This document shows positions 37,342 through 48,486 of a stretch of DNA of 64,000 nt, in pieces. This DNA comes from Limonium bicolor (taxonomy: Eukaryota; Streptophyta; Magnoliopsida; Caryophyllales; Plumbaginaceae): contig CM041780.1 of NCBI GenBank assembly GCA_023374045.1, positions 165,965,074 to 166,029,073 on the forward strand, read 5' to 3'. The notes below the pieces were generated by a model, which was not told the DNA's origin, searched no databases, and saw only the letters and a program-made list of their open reading frames with translations. Each line of letters begins with the position of its first letter. Positions within the stretch are counted from its first letter, which is position 1. The position numbers were made by a program, and so were the translations under genes.

Positions 37342-39138
37342 TTAAGCAACCAAAGCATTTAAGTTCAGCATAATTGGGATCTTTGCGTATAGAACTTTAA
37401 AGGGAGAATCACCATTTAAAGAATCTAGGGGCATCCTATTGATAGTATAGACTGCTGTGAGGATACTTTCTCCCCAGAATTTAAGAGGTAAAGAAGAATG
37501 AATCATCAAACTCCTAGCTGTTTCCAAGATATGCCTGTGCTTTCTTTCAACCAATCCATTTTGTTGGGGGGTGTATGCACAGGTCATTTGATGGATTATT
37601 CCTTTTTGTCTTAGAAAATCTGAGGTGGCTTTGGAACTGCCCAGCTCATAAGCATTGTCAGTACGTATGATTTTGACATTTTTTCCAAACTGCACTTGAA
37701 CCATATTCAGAAAATTTATAATGACAGAGAAAGCATCAGATTTTGCTGAAATAAAATGGACCCAGGTGGCCCTAGAGCAGTCATCAACAAAAGTAACAAA
37801 GTAAGAGTAACCGTCATGAGTTTTTATTTTGTATGGGCCCCATACATCAATATGTACAAGGTCAAAAATGCTGGTATCTATCATGTTCTTCTTTGGGAAA
37901 GGCAACCTATGGCTCTTTCCCCTATCACAAGACTCACATATAAACTGTTTCTTACAGATTTTCCCTTCTATTAGTTTCATTTTCTCTAGCTTTCTTATAG
38001 GCAAATGCCCTAACCTATGATGCCATAGAGAAAGGATATCATCACAATCAAAACCACTAACAAGGACGTTGTTCTTGACACAGGCAGAAGCTGAAATGTT
38101 CACCCTTTTCTGACCCCAATCTAGATCAAGTAGGTACACCCCTGACTTGTACACGCCTATTTGTTCCTCAATATGATTTCTAAAATCCTGAAACAGACAA
38201 CAAGATTTATCAAAGAGAAAACAACCCTGCATACTCTGTGCCAATTTGCCTATGGAGATGAGATTAAATTTAAAAGCCGGGACACAGAGAACATCATGAA
38301 GGGTTAGTCTGTCATTGACTCTAACAGTTCCTACACATCGAACTGTCTGTGGATGCCCATCTGGCATTGCCACTTGTTGTTCGTTTTCAAGATCCTTAAT
38401 TTCAGTAAACATTTGAATATCAAAACACATATGCTGGGATGCACCTGTATCTAAAATCCATTGAACATTCCTATTTCTGCTCACATTATCAGAGTGCAAA
38501 CAAGAATGCATTTCATCATAATCCACAGGCAGATCAGTGCAAGCAGTCAGACACAAAGGCATTTTATCACAGTTAGCAGACAAATCAGCAGAAGCAGTTA
38601 AGACTACATGACTATTCCAAGGTTTAGGTTTAGTTTTACCAACAAAACCGTAAGATGAACTTCCTGGATTTGGAACTGTGTTGGCGGTCTCCTGTTGCTT
38701 GGCAAAATGTGCAAGAATCTGGTTCAATTCTTCTGTTGTGTAAGTCCTTGCATTCTTCTGTTCTTTAGAGTTCTGGGTTTCTTCTTGTCCATTGGCCGTG
38801 GCGACAAGCTTCTTACTTTTCCCGGTTCTCCAATTTTGCGGGTAACCCACTTTTTCAAAACAGCGATCCTCAGTATGCCCAGTCTTCTGGCAGTGTGTGC
38901 AAAAGAGGCTCTGCCGTCTAGGGTTTCTCGGTGGTTTCTTGAAGTTTGGTGAGACTGAGGCCGCAGTTTCCGCCGCGAAAGAGACGTGACCCTTGTCTTC
39001 CTCTGGGTTCCGTTCACGCAAAGCCCCCTTTTGTCGCTCCTCTTGGACAAGGATGGAGTAGATCTGCTCAATAGATGGTAGTGGCTTGATCATCAGTATA
39101 TTTCCGTGTACGTTGGCGTATCGAGGATTCGCCCCCAT
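37342..39138 (-). pseudogene. Copia gag C-terminus, protease and integrase
   Basis: A 598-codon open frame. It contains the gag zinc knuckle (FCTHCQKTGHTEDRC, CX2CX4HX4C), the aspartic protease core WILDTGASQHM, the GAG-pre-integrase box LWHHRLGHLPIRKLEKM, and the integrase core with HIDVWGP (first D), IRTDNAYE (second D) and NGLVERKHRHI (catalytic E). The frame is entered from gag and left toward RT by frameshifts, so one polyprotein cannot be made without them. The methionine at its start is internal to gag rather than a true start. Confidence 0.9.
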
Positions 39139-39146
39139 GAGAAATT

Positions 39147-39788
39147 TTACAGACCTTTGAGTTTGGATGTACTCCCGTAGCTTGCTGTTGTTATCGCAGG
39201 AGCAACTGGTATGGGGTTCGATGAATCAAGCTCATCCCAAAGTTTCTTCATCCTTGTGTAATACGCTCTAACAGAGTCGTCTCCTTGTCTCGAGTCGGCC
39301 AAGTCCTGCTCCAGAGCGTAGAAACGCGCAGCATTTCCTTCTTCAAATCTCGCATTCAGTTCTTTCCAGATTTGTGCTGCGGTTTGGCAAAAGACAACCA
39401 ATTCCGCGATTTCCTTTTCCAGGCTGGACAAAATCCATGATATGACCATATCGTTGCATCTCTTCCACTCTTCCACGCCCGCGCTCGAATCTCTCTTGCT
39501 AAATCTGAGTCGGCTTTGGCAGCGAACCGTCAACAAAAAGATTTTGTTCTTCGCCGATAAGGATATTAGCATGCTCCGCTTCCAGGTGGTAAACCCAGGA
39601 CCTCCGCCGTATTTGCTGCTAGTCAAGATGGTTCCTGGCGTGTCGGAACTCAGTACCCGCAAAGGATCATTTTCTTTCTCCGTCAAACCTCCATCGGTAT
39701 CTTTGCCCTTCTTCATGTTGTCGTCGGTATCTATTCCCTTGTTCTTGTCATCATCCTCAGTGATCTTGAGAATATCATCGTCTGCCAT
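39147..39788 (-). pseudogene. Copia gag N-terminal part
   Basis: 213 codons from ATG at 39788, 66 bp downstream of the PBS. It starts MADDDILKITEDDDKNKG (acidic) and contains the Retrotran_gag/UBN2-type region (SSKYGGGPGFTTWKRSM, WILSSLEKEIAELV, YYTRMKKLWDEL). The gag reading then shifts frame before the conserved YIQTQRSVKFLMG segment, which continues in the next frame downstream (entering 37342-39138). Confidence 0.88.
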
Positions 39789-39854
39789 TTTGCTCCCTCA
39801 GAAACACGAATTCGAGATTTTAATAGTGGGAGAAACAAAAAACAGAAAAGCTCC

Positions 39855-39866
39855 GCTCTGATACCA
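39855..39866 (-). other. Primer-binding site (initiator-Met tRNA type)
   Basis: On the minus strand TGGTATCAGAGC directly follows the 5' LTR; this is the standard Copia PBS complementary to the 3' end of tRNA-iMet. Confidence 0.9.
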
Positions 39867-40146
39867 TGAAAAGGTTCAGCGAGCAAGATTGATTCAAGAA
39901 GGAAGAACTTCTTCTTTTATTTCTAGAATAAGAAAACAAGGTTACAGGAAGGAGACCAGTCTCGTGGTCTTTACTTGCTCACTATATTACCGTACTACAA
40001 ACAGCTAACCTATACATATATATATTACCGAGTTGTACAACAACGGTAATATATTTACTAGTACCGTGACATAACAGAGAGAGAGGGGACAGAGTGGAAT
40101 ACATAACAGATAGATATAAACAGCTATATATCTATATATCGTAACA
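39867..40146 (-). mobile_element. 5' LTR (280 bp) of the Copia element
   Basis: TG...CA-bounded and nearly identical to the 3' LTR. It differs by CGAG for CAAG near 39880, one T/C change, and a GGGGACAGAGTGG against GGACGGAGTGA cluster. It is followed by the right CATAT copy at 40147-40151. Confidence 0.92.
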
Positions 40147-40151
40147 CATAT

Positions 40152-40560
40152 CCCCTCCACTGAATTTTGGTCGACACAAGCTGAAGGTGCTCCCACTATC
40201 TAACACCCGATAATAAAGAGAGGAATTGGGAGACACACAAGAAACAGAAGGATGAAAGAAAATGAATAACATAAGGGAAAAGCAGACAAACAACAAGTGC
40301 ACAAAATGCAATTAGTTTGATCACAACAAAAAAACTTGCTAGGGTGGGCCAACCACGAGGGAAAAGGGCTTGAAGCATTAGAGAGCGTTCCTGGGAAGAG
40401 GTTGCGCAAGGCCAAGGAGTTGATGCCTTGTGTGTTAATAGCAAACATAAATTTTAAAGGTGCTGAGCTCGATCGCCCATCCCATCATATTTTTCAATTG
40501 TCGGGGCTACGAAGTAGGGAGGAAGTTTTGCCTTCCTGATTATCTTAGAAAAAGGATATA
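40152..40560. other. Unassigned stretch beside the Copia element
   Basis: The target-site flank of the Copia insertion. The plus frame at 40336-40539 and minus frames at 40196-40448 are open but show no family features. It may be part of the decayed Gypsy fragment that follows. Confidence 0.3.
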
Positions 40561-41580
40561 GGCTCATGTCAATTGTGCCTTCCTCCTCCTCTTCTTCTTC
40601 CACGATCATCTATGGCAGAAGTTCTTTTAGCTCACTCTTTCTTTTCTCATTACTCCCTTCAGAGTCTCTTGACTTTAGCATTTCAATTGCCTCTGTCATT
40701 TCTTCCCATCTCTTGTGATACTCCTCTTCTCTCTGTATGAGTTCTTGTTGATTGTTCGTTGCCTTCTACTATTCTTTCGTCAATGGTCCTTGTCAGACTC
40801 TTCAGCATGTTCTCCAGGTCCTTTTTTTTAATGGATCTTGTTGATTTCAGCATTAGCTTCCATGTCTTTCTTGTTTTTGGAGGCATTTTAACTGATCCTG
40901 TAAAGCAAATTTTTGTTAGTTAGTTTATTTTTCCTTTCTTTTCATCAGAAATTCGTACTAAAAGCTGGTGGTATCATGGTTGCTATGAGTTGTTCGATTC
41001 TTCCAGACGGTGTCAAAATATTAGTGTTAATTTTGTGGTTCTATTTGTCCCTAAGTGCCCCTGTTTTAAGCCTTGGACCCTGGTGCAATGGGCTTGACTA
41101 CTTACCTGGTTTTCAAGTACAAAAGCACTAAGGTTCCTGGTTTGTCCGAAAATTGAAAGAGAGATCAGAGAGGTTTTTTTACTAGAAAATGTAACAACTT
41201 TATTATGAGGGGGTGAACCCCTATTTATAGGCTTTTTTACAATGTGTGAGGCTGTCATTTTGACTGAAATGCATCACTTTATTCTGTTACATCATTTAAT
41301 GAGATTTCTAATTTGTCTTACTTTAAGCTCCTTTTATTCTATCCTAGGCCTTGTCGTTCGGGCTTGTCCACCCGGGACTTTTTGCTTCTTTTTGCATCTA
41401 AACCCTATCGTCTGGGGCTTATCGTCTGGGCACCATGTCTTTATGAGTTACAGGCCTCATCGTCCTGGCCTTGGTGTCTGGACTTTGACTCATGGATTAA
41501 AGTGAACCAACTAAGAGAACATATCATCTGGCTTGTAGAAATTTTCATAATTAACTCATGGATTAAAAAATATGGTTAGG
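40561..41580 (-). mobile_element. 5' fragment of a Tat/Retand-like Gypsy element (LTR, PBS, start of gag)
   Basis: On the minus strand an LTR-like block (about 41030-41580) has a TATA-like CTATAAATAGG near 41227 and an AATAAAG near 41200. After it comes TTTTGACACCGTCTGG (about 41012-41027), close to the TTGGCGCCGTCTGTGG primer-site region of plant Tat/Retand elements, then an untranslated leader and a gag-like lysine-rich start at 40886 (MPPKTRKTW) that decays by frameshift. No protease or RT follows, so this is a truncated copy. The outer LTR end is not fixed. Confidence 0.5.
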
Positions 41581-41821
41581 ACAAAAAATGAATCTATGAT
41601 GCTCGTACGTTTTTAAGGGATTTTGGAACTAAACTTAAGGACCTTTTCTACAAAAAAATGTTTGATATGCCATTTAGAAGACGACTTTTATCTTTTTCAT
41701 GGAATCTACCATCTTACTTTCTCAACACGTTGAAAGATGACAGAAATTGAAAAAGAACCTTATGTCTAACCCACTTTCTTTTAGCAGGAGAACTAAGTGT
41801 GCTTCTGAAGATGCTTATTGC

Positions 41822-42112
41822 GTCAGGGGTGTTTATTTTTGGGCTGAAAAAACGGTATGAAAAATGAAGGGTAATGGAAAAAATCTCTTTTAATTGTCAT
41901 GTTGGTTTGTTTGCATGTGGCAAAATAATTATCATACATCGATTAATGGTTGTCAATCATTAGTTCATAACCACCGGTCAAAAAGTACTGGAGAAATGGA
42001 ATCGTTTTCCCTAGTGGAGGGTTGAAAATCAAATTAAAGAAATTCAGGGTAATTTCATTTTATTTCCTTTTTCTGAAAATGAGAAAAGTTCCCTTAAAAC
42101 AAACCCCCGGGC
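41822..42112. mobile_element. MITE-like repeat related to the pair at 58432-59277
   Basis: The left end GGGGTGTTTATTTTTGGG and right end AAACAAACCCCC form short inverted termini. The interior shares ACCGGTCAAA...GTACTGGAGAAATGGAATC...CCCTAGTGGAGGG with the copies near 58680-58730. It is AT-rich and noncoding. Confidence 0.55.
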
Positions 42113-42748
42113 TTTGCGTCTTGTGCACCTAGCTTCCTCCATTTGCAAGACATTACTAGTTTTTTTTTTTTTTTGCAAGGGAGCTATTACTTTTATCTCT
42201 ATCTCCATCAGGGCCCGAGAAGGCAGAGTTTTGTTGATATCTCAAGTATTACTCACTAACTTCAACTAGCGTGTTTTGCATTTATCCGGAAATTGTGTGG
42301 GATTTACTATCACATGGAATGGTGTTCTCACACAAGCAAAAGATCTGTTGATTTCAGGACACTGACGAGGATTATGTTTATCACACATTTAGGCTCAGTA
42401 CATGTCCGCAAATAACCTTATTATACTCTCACCGGCTAGCGGCTTATAAACGAGGGTTACGAAGAGAACTCTTTAGTAGATGATACAATACAAATGATCA
42501 ATGTACAATTTGTACGAAAATCACCAGCTTCAAACTGATCAAAATCACTACACCAAGCAACAGTATACATCGATTAGAGGCCACAGGATACGAAACTTGC
42601 ATCTAATTTCAGACCTACGTTTTTCGGTCGAGGGTCTACATACCCCCCACTTGCAAGTATCGATAAAATCAGGCTTGAGAAGCAGAAGGCATCCATTCTA
42701 TAGCTCTATACGTGTGGAAGACAGATTTCAAACGAAAATTCACAGGCT
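42113..42748. other. 3' flank of the two-TM protein gene
   Basis: No coding feature recognised. It probably includes the 3' UTR of the minus-strand gene ending at 42749. Confidence 0.4.
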
Positions 42749-45083
42749 CTAAAGTCGATCATTGTCCATGCCCTTCTGCCCAGATACAGCATGAGGCTCC
42801 GGGGATTTCTCTTGTTTTGATGCATCTGCCTTTGAGATATCAGTTCTCCGTACTTGATCCTCTACTTGTCCAGATGCTCTCTTGGTCTCAAAAAGTTTGC
42901 TACCCTTTGCTATAGCTAGAATGAGCTCAATCTGTTTTTGCTGTTGGTCCTGCACATGTTTCCAGCCATGATTAAAGAATCACTGAATCAATGAAAGTTC
43001 AAACCAGATAAATGCAATTAATAGCTGCAAAAGCAGTGCTGAAAATAGAAGAATGCTAGTATAATTTTATGTTAGAACTAGTGACTGGAAAGTAAACTTC
43101 ACACCTGCATTGCCAACAGAACTTTTTGAACCTCGCCCAACTCCTTCTCCAGGATTTCTTCTTGGGCAGCTAAAGCTCGGGTAGCTTCTGAATTCTTCTG
43201 AGCCAACGCTGCAGTCTTCAACCACAAACATAGAAGTTCAAATATATTAGCACGCAAAAAATGCTATTCTGAAATTACAAACACACGTACAAGCAAAAAA
43301 AGGAAAAGCGCAAGTCTCACCCATGATATTTGGTGAAATTACACTATCTACCTACGAGGTTCTAAAAATTACTTTTCTCACCCATGTGTTTTCCCCTTTT
43401 TACATCCGACAACTTTTCTAATTTTTTTCATTCAAGAGGTGCTTAAATGCTGTCCAAAATTGATGACTTTATATGGATGATGATAAAATGTTATATTTTG
43501 GCTCAATATAAAATCTAAAGTTTTTTAAACTCACATGTGACTTGTGGGATCCAATGAGACATATGACATGTAAATGTGTTTTCATTGGGTCCCACAGGTT
43601 ACATGTGAGGTTAAAAATCATTGGATTTAACATTGGACCAAAAGATAACACTTTAGCAGCGTCCATATAAAGTTTCATCAATTTTAGACAAAATTTCAGC
43701 TATCTCCTAAATTAGAATAAAAATTAGAAAAATTGTCGGTTGTAAAACAAGGGGAACCACATGGATGAAGAAAGTAATTTTTAAAGCCTCATAAGTATGG
43801 TGTGTAATTCGACAAACATCATAGGTGGGGATGTAATTATCTAAAAAAAAAAAAACCATAAACACAAAGCAGGAGAAACACAGAGCAAACCCCGTATCCA
43901 CAATCAACTAATGAAGCATGCCAAAACATTGCCCGGTAAAAACTGATAACCAACCCTGATTTCTCAACATTGTTTGTTTCAAACCGTTTAATGCCTTTAA
44001 TTTCCAATAGCCTCAGAGCACAGGTCCCACCAGAAGATGTACGTCATTTGCAAGGTATTGAATTTTCAGCAACTAATGTGAAGAACTATCCATTGAGAAA
44101 GTCCCAAAAGCCAGCTATGTACAGATGATTCACTCAATCGTAGAGAGACCGACCCTTCATAATACAAGTTTCACTCAGCTGACGGATTATGAAGGATAAC
44201 AGGAGATACATAGCTGAAAATGGTAATTTCCGCACCAGAAGAAGGATAAACACAAATCAACCACGATATCTTCCACTGTATTTTTTAGCATTCTCCTTGA
44301 ACTCTATGCAAACAATGGTCCCATATGTAACATCTTTGAGAAAGGAAAACCTTCCACAACGAATAACTCAAAGGTTTAACTTAAAATGCATAAGGTTAAT
44401 AAAATCATTCCGTCTCAAATTACCTCCTCGATGGGCTCTTTCAAGGCCTTCCTTGTAACCCGGAACCGGATCCCGAGCTTCTCAAGCTGCCTGGACAAAA
44501 GCCGTATAATGGTCGTGGCGCTTCGAATACTCTCCTCCAACTTCTCGATCCTTTCAATCACATTTCCAGTTTCCCCTCTACTCGACCTTGCGCTAGAAAC
44601 CGATATCCCACAAACCCTTCTCCATTGCCGCCTCCTGATCGCCGCCCCAACCACAACCGCCCCAGCCAACAACCATACCAAAATCCTATCTACCAAACCC
44701 AGATTATGTCGCCTGAGAACTGCACAGTTCACACCATATACAACGGAAACAACCACTGAAGAAACCAGCAATGCTAATTCTAGAACCGCTAGGAGAGAAT
44801 CGAAGCCGGACTTCCGCGATTGCTCGACATCGAATGAGAAGCCATTTGACTCGGAGACCTTAATCTGCCAAGGGCGATTTCTGATAGAATCGGAAACTGC
44901 TGGGTACAGCAGCCTCTCGCATGTGAGGGTTGTCTGCAAAAGGGACGTATTAGATATGAGCTTTACTCGGGGAACTAGAGAGGAATTGGGGATCTTAATG
45001 ATAGAAGCGGTACGTGAGCTGGATATGAAGTAATCTATGCGAAAGCTTTGATTGGATAACAGACTTCGTGAAAGAATTGACAT
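42749..45083 (-). CDS. Two-transmembrane, coiled-coil protein of unknown function, 323 aa
   Basis: Exons on the minus strand: 45083-44424 (220 codons), 43215-43105 (37 codons), 42949-42749; both introns are GT-AG and phase 0. The N-terminus (MSILSRSLLSNQSFRI...) is rich in Ser, Arg and Leu and almost free of acidic residues, as in plastid or mitochondrial transit peptides. Hydrophobic segments lie at about residues 97-117 (LAVLELALLVSSVVVSVVYG) and 129-149 (LVDRILVWLLAGAVVVGAA), followed by an Arg-rich turn (RRRQWRR). The C-terminal half is predicted to form coiled coils (VIERIEKLEESI; about 225-275, ALAAQEEILEKELGEVQKVL) and ends in a charged, Lys/Asp-rich tail. I do not recognise the family; organelle membrane location is inference. 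Intron 1 is 1.2 kb and contains a foldback MITE. Confidence 0.8.
43322..43824. mobile_element. Foldback MITE inside intron 1 of the two-TM gene
   Basis: Its two halves mirror each other over about 250 bp: TTCTAAAAATTACTTT against AAAGTAATTTTTAAAG, CCGACAACTTTTCTAATTTT against AAATTAGAAAAATTGTCGG, TGATGACTTTATATGGA against GTCCATATAAAGTTTCATC, and a central pair around TGTGGGATCCAATG / CATTGGGTCCCACA. The whole could form one long hairpin. There is no coding capacity. Confidence 0.85.
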
Positions 45084-46367
45084 TGCTCGAAGTAGTGAAA
45101 CTGGAAGAAGATAAATTAGGGTTTGGATTCAAGAGATTTGATGATCCAAGCAGGGTAAGCAGTAAACGTTTCGAGTTAGTGACTTCGTGCTGGTTGGGTT
45201 TTGGTTCTTTTGGAAGTGATAATAAGAATCCGCATTTTAGTATTTGTCAGGCAGAGGAGGATATGACCGTGAACAAGTTCTTCCGATTGGAGAGAGCCAG
45301 CCAGCCAGCTGATACCAAGTACCAACTCGGGTTTACAACCCGGAATGGAGGAGAGTGAAATATGAATAAAATACCGGAATTAGGATGTGAATACCTTATG
45401 GGCTTAAATAACTAAACTCGTCCTTTTGCCTTTTTCTTAAATTTTTAATAATTATAATATCTACTAAAAACTTGTGACATACTGGGGAGCCCTCAAATCT
45501 CATTATATAAGGATATAATGAATATGTTATGAAATCATATATGTTTGACGAGTATGTAGATGATGTTAACACTGAAAGAACTGACGAGGGACCCATTCTG
45601 AGGTACTTTTTATGGTTTGTTTTTTTTTTTTCCAATTTAGGTACTATTGTAGAATAAAATTTGGTAAAAAACTGTCCGAAAAAGCAAAAAAAGATGCACT
45701 AGTAGACGGAACCCGCCGCCGTCGCCGTCACAACTATACCATCGTCGGCGCCCGCTTCTTCTCCCCGTCGTCTACACTGCTCCTTCCTTGCATTTTAGAA
45801 TCAAATTCCCCCTTCATCTTCACCACCGCAGCTCTCGGCAACACTATTCGCCAACCGAAAAAACCAAAGTTAGGCAACCTATGTTCGCCATGCATTGACT
45901 CTCTCAAACTCGCAACAACACCAGTACCTCTAATAATGAACAAATAAAACATTTTCAGGAGGAGAAGGGCACAAGAGAAAGATATCAACACCAGCAAAAA
46001 GCCCACTGAAGTTAAGGGCGTGATGTGAATGTCTCATTCCAAATCACCGCTATTTATAGGCATAACAAAAATTTCAACAGGTACCTATATCGCCCTCGTA
46101 ACTGTCCCATCCACTACTCTAGTGACTCAATTAGGACAGGCCACGCGTCCCATGCCACCCATCAGTCACCGTCGAAAGCAGCGCTCAAACGCATCGGTAA
46201 CACGTGATCTGTTACAAGCTCAAGCGTCGAGTCACGCCGGTTCTGTCGCCTGGCACCTCGTATTCCAAAGCGAGCCCAGATCACACCACGTGGCGCATCC
46301 TCCGTCACTCCATATGTTTAAAAGTTCAAATTCCCACCCAAGCTGAAAGTCAAACTTGGGGGACTAG
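45084..46367. other. Upstream region of the two-TM gene and unassigned DNA
   Basis: The first few hundred bases should contain the promoter of the gene starting at 45083. The minus open frame at 45734-46006 (90 aa) starts with a hydrophobic stretch (MGFLLVLISFSCALLLLKMF) and could be a small secreted or membrane protein, but nothing else supports it. A CG-rich patch lies at 45705-45775. No repeat family recognised. Confidence 0.35.
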
Positions 46368-46850
46368 TGGGTGTACTGTTACCAGGCTAAAAACTTTCAA
46401 ACCCTTGTTTCTGCTACTATTTTTTCCAAGTGTCGAAGCAAGAGCCCATACATCTTAAGTCTCGCTTCTCTCATGAACTCCAAAATCAACACTTTAGGGA
46501 CTAGCGTTGGTATGGTGTAATCAATTCCACCTTGACCATGTCAAGCAAGAAAGCAAATCACGTCTTCTTTCCTACAATTACATGAACCCGGTTGGAGACT
46601 CAACAACCGAGATGTAAGATCTTCGCTTTGAATGCCAAGCGACGAGATCAACAAGTCGGCCGGAGCCAACCCAGAAGATAAGGCAAGGCCCTGGCTGAAG
46701 ATAACCGAGTTTTGTCGGCTGAAACCCCAACCAACGTCCTTTCACCAAAGGAGCGAACCCCCGACTACCTTCCATCGTAATTTTGTTTCGTCTTCTCGGA
46801 GCATCTGTTCCAGTTTCCTTTCTAAGACTATTCTTCGAGTTTAACCATTC
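46355..46850 (+). mobile_element. Possible PPT and LTR start of a Gypsy element
   Basis: CAAACTTGGGGGACTAG looks like a polypurine tract and is followed by TGGGTGTACTGTTACC at 46368, a plausible LTR start. The following 480 bp are noncoding. No target duplication or second LTR was found, so this is tentative. Confidence 0.25.
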
Positions 46851-47500
46851 CTTTTCGTTCTTGAGTAATGCTTATTAGGCAGGTTTTAGCTCCCGTACCT
46901 GATGAGCAAGGGTTTCTTGGCATATTACTATTCAACACCTCTAGAGTGGCTTTGGAGGATTTCGATTTAGCAAGGTAGAGCATAATCTCTTTGTGGCCCA
47001 ATTTGATCACCGATCTACCATGGAAGTTGTTCTAGTCAAAGGACCATAGGTGGTTAACGAAGACCATCGATGTTGCCAAGAGCTTTGAAGAACATGAGTG
47101 TCTGGGTGTGCGTCTATGACATCTCTAGAGCCTATTGCACCATGCAATTTGCAAAGAAGATCGCGGCTAAGGTGGGAAGATTCACGGGCATCATGGAAGA
47201 CCCATTAATCTCAAGCTACATGTATTTGTGCCGCAAAATTATTTTGAATATTAATATACCAGTTTGGCACAATAGTCTACCCAAGTTCCTGGACGAAAGT
47301 TTCCTGTTTTTCACTATCACATTGGATGATATGCCAATGGTTTGTCCGAGATATGGTATTTTCCTCTGTTCAACCCATTTGTGCCCTAACCTCGATGAGC
47401 TTGAAGATGGCAACTTCCCTTTTAGCATGTGGCTAAGTTTAGAGGTTTATATGTTAAAAACAAGGCATATAACAACACAAGAGGCTCCCAATGTCTGATC
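46850..47500 (+). pseudogene. DUF4283/zinc-knuckle ORF1-type protein of a LINE, remnant
   Basis: The open frame at 47070-47498 contains MSVWVCVYDISRAY followed by FAKKIAAKVGRFTGI and later a FFTITLDDMPMVCPRYG segment. These match the order and spacing of the DUF4283 protein of plant non-LTR elements: the WVQ-x-H-x-(L/I)P box, the A-x-x-IG-x-x-(I/L)G box, and the YE-x-(L/I)P-x-FC-x-x-CG knuckle, here with most knuckle cysteines lost. Upstream, 46970-47030 resembles the ...VLxxGPW step but contains a stop. No reverse transcriptase follows. Confidence 0.5.
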
Positions 47501-47932
47501 CTACCCCTGTGGTTAGGCGGCTGATTTGCTAAGGCTAAGTTCCACCTCTTCATCAGAGAAAACAACCTATGACGTTTCTCCCATGCAAAACTCATCCTCA
47601 CCTGATCTGAAGAGGACACTTCCTCATATTCGTGAGAATGCACATTGATTAGCTAATGTCATCTCTCGGCCACAAGAAAAGGAAGTTTGGACGCCCCTTA
47701 GAAGAAGCAACCAGGGAGGAATTATGGGATCCGAGGCTCGATGAGGTTGATAAAAAGAAAGAATATTTAGTCAAGGTTTGATTTCGGCGCTAGAGGGTGG
47801 AAGCGATGGTTGACCAATAATTGGTAATAAGATGACTTTGGGGATTGCAAGAAGGCAACACTGCTAAAGGAAAGTTCAATCGAATGTCGCTTAGGAAAAT
47901 GAGGCAGTGGACTTGTAATTGCATGAGGATAG
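47501..47932. other. Unassigned DNA before the solo LTR
   Basis: No gene or repeat recognised. It may continue the LINE remnant. Confidence 0.3.
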
Positions 47933-47937
47933 GCACT
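47933..47937. repeat. Target-site duplication GCACT, left copy
   Basis: GCACT precedes the LTR start TGTTGTGC; the same five bases follow its end at 58022-58026. Confidence 0.75.
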
Positions 47938-48455
47938 TGTTGTGCAAAAACTATATAACAAAGTATATAAATAAATGCAAGGAATAGGCAAAGTGCACCT
48001 AATCGATGTAGTACAACAAGTGTCGTATCCACAAGGAAATTGGTCCTAACTTCCTAGTCTCAGTAATTAGTAATTGAAATAAAATCAATAAATGGGGGTT
48101 TAGCCGGCGACAAGCTTGATTGTGTTGATTGAGTAATTGAAAGAACAACAAATAAACTAAAGATGATGGTTTATCGGATTGGGTGAAGGAGTAATTTGGG
48201 AATTTGGCAATCACCTAAACTTCCTAAACATACTTGCAATTGTATTTGTGCCATAGTTGTCTTTTTAGAACAAGAATAATAACCCTCTAAATCAAAGATT
48301 GACTAAACTTATCTAGTTAATTTTAACCTTCAAAATCAATTAGGGTTAAACTAACTAAATAACATTAGGCATAAGTTCTAGATAAAAGCCCCAAATAATA
48401 CCCGCTGACCCTAGAGGTATAAATTAAGGGTTTTCACTCAATTTGGTCACAAACC

Positions 48456-48458
48456 CTC
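48456..48458. repeat. CACTA target-site duplication CCT, left copy
   Basis: CCT directly before CACTAG; the matching CCT is at 57182-57184. A 3-bp duplication is diagnostic of CACTA transposition. Confidence 0.85.
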
Positions 48459-48486
48459 ACTAGTAGAAAAATGGCCATTTTCGGCC
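48459..48486 (+). repeat. CACTA left terminal inverted repeat
   Basis: CACTAGTAGAAAAATGGCCATTTTCGGC in two parts: a perfect 14-bp outer block, then GG, then CATTTTCGGC, matching the reverse complement of 57154-57181 apart from two positions. Confidence 0.9.

Larger units (their letters stand above)
34760..40146 (-). mobile_element. Full-length Copia LTR retrotransposon, 5.39 kb, coding-defective
   Basis: All structural marks are present: two short LTRs, CATAT target duplication, an initiator-Met-type PBS next to the 5' LTR, a PPT next to the 3' LTR, and gag-protease-integrase-RT-RNase H in Copia order. The coding region carries three visible lesions: a frameshift near the end of gag (about 39205-39225), a frameshift after the integrase near 37380-37386, and an in-frame TGA in RT at 36146-36148 where a Trp (TGG) is conserved. 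LTR divergence of about 1.4% implies a recent insertion. Short LTRs and the compact length fit a small-LTR Copia lineage such as Ale/Retrofit, but I did not establish the lineage. Confidence 0.93.

Noticed and set aside
44386..45033. 215-codon plus-strand open frame
   Set aside because: Exact antisense of exon 1 of the two-TM gene, which has consistent splicing and protein features.
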